64,000 nt of DNA, taken from the NCBI GenBank assembly GCA_026419785.1, contig JAODTK010005844.1:124001-188000 (forward strand). The letters run 5' to 3'. Positions 60,885 through 64,000 of the stretch are shown piece by piece. Within the stretch, counting starts at the first letter, position 1; every line of letters begins with the position of its first letter. Source of the DNA: Sclerodactyla briareus. Lineage: Eukaryota; Echinodermata; Holothuroidea; Dendrochirotida; Sclerodactylidae. The notes beneath the pieces were generated by a model. That model did no database searches, was not told the origin of the DNA, and saw nothing but the letters and a program-made list of their open reading frames with translations. Both the position numbers and the translations under genes were made by a program.

Positions 60885-61320
60885 CTAAACGAATATGGTA
60901 GTCGAGTAGTAGAGAAAGGGAGGAAAGTCACACCCCCACCCCCTAGCCCCCATAAGTTGCACGGGGGCATTAGTTTGGACTCGAGGCTCACATCCGGAAT
61001 CGCCGCAGGAATAATATTTATAATAATAATAAATTAAAAAAAAACATAGAGCAGGACAAAGAAGAGAATAAGCAGATGACAAAAAACAGGGAGGAACACA
61101 CCACAACAAAAAATAACAGGAGACTCATCAAGACAAAAATAGTGTTGCGTGAAGAGAAACGTTTTAAGACTAGACTTGAAAGTTAGTTACCAGCGGAGCC
61201 GACGGACAGAGGCAGGAAGGGTATTCCACAAGATGCGGACGCAGCAGAGGAGAATGAACGGGCACCGCAGAAACTGTGGTATGAGCGAACGTTGACTTTG
61301 AGCGGTTGGAAGATGACCTT
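60885..61320 (-). mobile_element. CR1/L2-like LINE C-terminal remnant with (ATT)n tail
   Basis: On the minus strand, one frame near 61240-61150 reads RILWNTLPASVRRLR..LTFKSSLKTFLF, matching the terminal block LWNSLP..VR...FK..LKTHLF shared by many CR1/L2/Jockey-group LINEs. The 3' end carries ATT units (plus-strand AATAATAATAAAT at about 61020). It is 5'-truncated. Confidence 0.75.
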
Positions 61321-61439
61321 TGGAGATATAGAGATGATCGTACCAACGGAGCTATCTATCATTTGTGTGCAAAATTATTCTGAACTCTGATCACACAGGC
61401 AAGGGCCAAAGGGCTGTGTTTAAGTAGTGTGTTCATGGG

Positions 61440-64000
61440 CCCACCCCCCCCTCGAGGATCGCGCAGCGAAATATATATCGTGATGAATTTCATTGTTTAC
61501 AATGTCAGCATGAAACCTCGGACGAGAAGCAAGTACGCGTGGGTAGCGCAGAGTATCGGTTCTGCGTGCGAGCAAACCAAGCCTAGCGAAATTATGAGCA
61601 CAGTCCAGTCAACAGTTGATATGGTATCAGCTCTGCTGGGCACAAACATGGAGGCCCCCTTATACCGGTAGAGCGGCGAAAGCAGGTAGGGAAGGATAGG
61701 ATGGAAATTCATAGGGTAAGTGCCCCCATTCCGCGTTGGTAGGGCGGCGGTGTTGATGAAGAACTGTAGGACGGAATTGGTTCAGGTTGGGCAGTTCCAA
61801 TCCAGGAACTCTTGAGCCGGAGTCCGGTTGGTCACATGCGGCTGGAACGGAGTTATAGTAGGAGGACCACCGGACGAGATTCCTTGTAGATAGGAGGATC
61901 ATGAGTCCCGACGAGGAGTGTTCGAGAAAGGAACGGGAGCGATTTGCAGACTGATCTTCTCGGAGGATGACGTCGCAGAGGACAGCTTTTCAAGGTCCTT
62001 CACGATTGTTGACTTTCCGAATGGAGGCAATCCCCAAACTCCTCCCTGAAAGGTCTTCGTCTAGACGGGGAGCTTCTTGATGGCAGACTTGATGGGTGGG
62101 CCCCCAACGGGACCGCCTCAATGACGTTTCTCGGCGCTCCCGCGACAGTACGATAGGAGACACGAGGGCCAGCTGGTCAAAGTTTTAGTCGACGCTACTG
62201 GATCCCACGAGGGAGAGACTGGGCCACCGATGCCTCACGAGCGAAATACGCGATCCATCGGGTTCCTGGAAAGGGACCAAACTCAAAATTCGCAATAAGA
62301 AGGGAGGAAAAGGACGAAGAGTGCAAACTTGAGTTCTTACTCTTGCCACCCGTTCGATGTCTGATAACGCCGAAGTGGGGACGGCGGAGGATCGGATTTT
62401 GAACTGGTCCTTTGAAGTCAGATGTCAGGGCCCCGCAAACGATAAGTGGTCATCAGTCTGGAAGTTGGGCGACGCAGAAAAGCACGAAAGGGGGTTAAGT
62501 TCTCTTCGTCAGCTGAAAGGCACGAGCTGCAGAATCACACTTTGGGCTCTACTGACGGCGGAAGATCAAACCTATTCAAGGCCAGCAAGGGTGCAGGATT
62601 CGGATATTGCCCTTATTGTAGCTTGAGATGCGAATCCTTCACAAGAACACGGAATATAGGGCAATGACGCCCTTCGGGGTACCCTAATGTGGGGGAGGGG
62701 GGGGGGGGGGTTGGGATTAAGTGGGGGGGGGGGGTGGGATAATCACACACAGACGGCACTTGCAAATGGCCTACTCCTCGTTTGCAGGCCGGTCGCACTC
62801 GATGAGACGGCAAAAAAAAACTGTGCCGCCCGTTCGAAGGCTATCAACCGGGATCGATATTACCCAGGATCGGTTACGCCTTCATTCTCTGCCAACACCT
62901 GTCGGTGAGCGTGGTGCAAGACGACCACCCCGCGGAGTCGTGTCCCACTGGTCCAAGAGACTCCTGCATCGGCGCGAAGGGTCGTCCGGAAGAACCTCCA
63001 CACACCACCCTTGGGGAGGCGGCGGTTGAGGCAAACTCCGAATTGGTGTTACGCCTTCTCTTGGTGGGAGTCCGCTATGTTAGCCCGGCTCTCTCCTGGT
63101 TGGAGTACTCGTCGGAAGCCCCGTGGCTCGGTCGCGGAGCTACTCCTGTCTCTAAATGTACCCTGACAATGCACCCTCTGATCGATTATATGTGCCTTCC
63201 CGACCCCGCTGGGTGACACAACCCGGAATTGACTGCGAGTCGGGAGAGCTACTCCAGGCCATCGTCCAGGTTCCAGCGCATGCGCCAGTCCTGAAGTGAC
63301 TGGTGGCGCGGGCACCCGCAACGGAGGCTGGTGGCCGAACAGCTGAAGCCTGAGTCGGACCCAAAGCTAGCAGGACCCAGCCCGACTAGCGCCTGCCCCG
63401 CGCGGGGGACGGGAGGAGCTGTGGTGTTGAGTCGATCCGCTAGCTCGAACGTCTCGCCGCTGAAATCGCCGCGGAATGCCGCTACTGACGTGGCTGAAAT
63501 CTGAAAGAGTCTTCTGTTGTGGATTTGCTCCTGGAAACAGCCTTTGGCAGACGAATCCCCTGGACCAGTGGCTCCGTAGCGACAGGGGAGCGGAGCCGGA
63601 AATTCCTCACGAGTTCGACCAGCCTCTCGGTTCTCCGGTGTGCTGAGTATTTCCCCGGTCCAGGATCGCGTAATCTGGGAAGCGTGCTCCGGTATCCGGA
63701 CTTTGGAAGCGGTAAGGTCTGGCCAACTAAAGTTGCTGCACCCAGTGCAGGAACACCGCGGCCGGTGCGAGTTCGTTTACCGGAAGGGAATGCGCAGGGG
63801 ACCCACGGCTCTGGCAGACGAGTCTCCGCAGTATGATGTCCGACCCGCGAAGGGTGGACTTTCGGAACCGTGGGAGGATTGCGGCGACTATTCGTACCAG
63901 ATTTCCGGAAGTCCTTCCGGGAGGTAGGATCTCCCACTAGGCAGAGGCACCTGAAGTTCGACGAGATGGATGACTCCGAGTTCCCGCGCTAGTAGCCTAC
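61440..64000. other. GC-rich region with overlapping ORFs, product unknown
   Basis: From about 61.9 kb GC content rises and long frames overlap on both strands (62357-62667, 62721-63216, 63519-63927 plus; 63482-63937 minus). The only motif-like item is GYCPYCSLRCESFT around 62600-62640 (plus), a C-x2-C-x4-C arrangement that could be part of a zinc-binding finger. G runs occur at 62693-62735. Coding status and strand cannot be decided; part of a retroelement or a GC-rich exon are both possible. Confidence 0.3.

Noticed and set aside
63482..63937. 151-codon minus-strand ORF as a gene
   Set aside because: High-GC DNA opens all frames; overlapping plus-strand frames are as long, and no motif supports either strand.

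Overview
The window looks like nuclear DNA from a marine invertebrate, most likely a deuterostome close to echinoderms. It is repeat-dominated, has no operon structure or closely packed genes, and is rich in microsatellites and G/C homopolymers. The AGGCCTA-type words, CR1/L2-like LINE debris and AGGTCA-rich repeat cores fit that group. The taxon is inferred; no marker gene proves it. Reading frames in the best coding region break several times over short distances while the amino-acid signal continues, which suggests an insufficiently polished long-read assembly or a young pseudogene. Most open frames in the window are chance.

Layout. 1-2.2 kb: no gene seen. 2.2-3.7 kb: first copy of a repeat family with GTCTCGCCTG/CAGGCGAGAC ends. 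3.7-10 kb: degenerate tandem repeats, a 182-bp hAT-like MITE, a 135-bp palindrome and an L2-like 3' tail. 10-10.6 kb: LINE C-terminal remnant. 11.5-14.7 and 18.9-26.2 kb: two large interrupted copies of the same family, the second around about 5.5 kb of other repeats. 26.4-28.8 kb: a 2.44-kb hAT-like element with a perfect 8-bp target duplication and a 235-bp satellite inside. 29.7-30.2 kb: SINE-like sequence. 30.5-32.8 kb: minus-strand LINE with endonuclease and reverse transcriptase remnants. 35.3-36.8 kb: the most complete copy of the GTCTCGCCTG family, followed by a 160-nt A tract.

39.5-41.1 kb holds the one convincing host gene: an immunoglobulin-superfamily type I membrane receptor with signal peptide, three Ig-like regions, a transmembrane helix and a tyrosine-bearing tail, apparently without introns. 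43.5-51 kb: microsatellites and minisatellites. 51.6-57.1 kb: two unassigned plus-strand ORFs, and on the minus strand a Ser/Pro-rich candidate coding region that overlaps a minisatellite. 57.4-61.3 kb: a plus-strand LINE and a minus-strand LINE 3' end. 61.9-64 kb: a GC-rich stretch with overlapping ORFs and no assignable product.

The strongest candidate for something undescribed is the repeat family at 2.2, 11.5, 18.9-26.2 and 35.3 kb. It has a 5' subterminal GTCTCGCCTG, a microsatellite just inside it, cores rich in AGGTCA, a 3' inverted CAGGCGAGAC and then a short stem-loop. In three of the four copies the stem pairs although its sequence differs. This architecture matches non-autonomous Helentron elements (HINE; compare Drosophila INE-1 and bivalve pearl elements). 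I have no search result to say whether this family is already catalogued.
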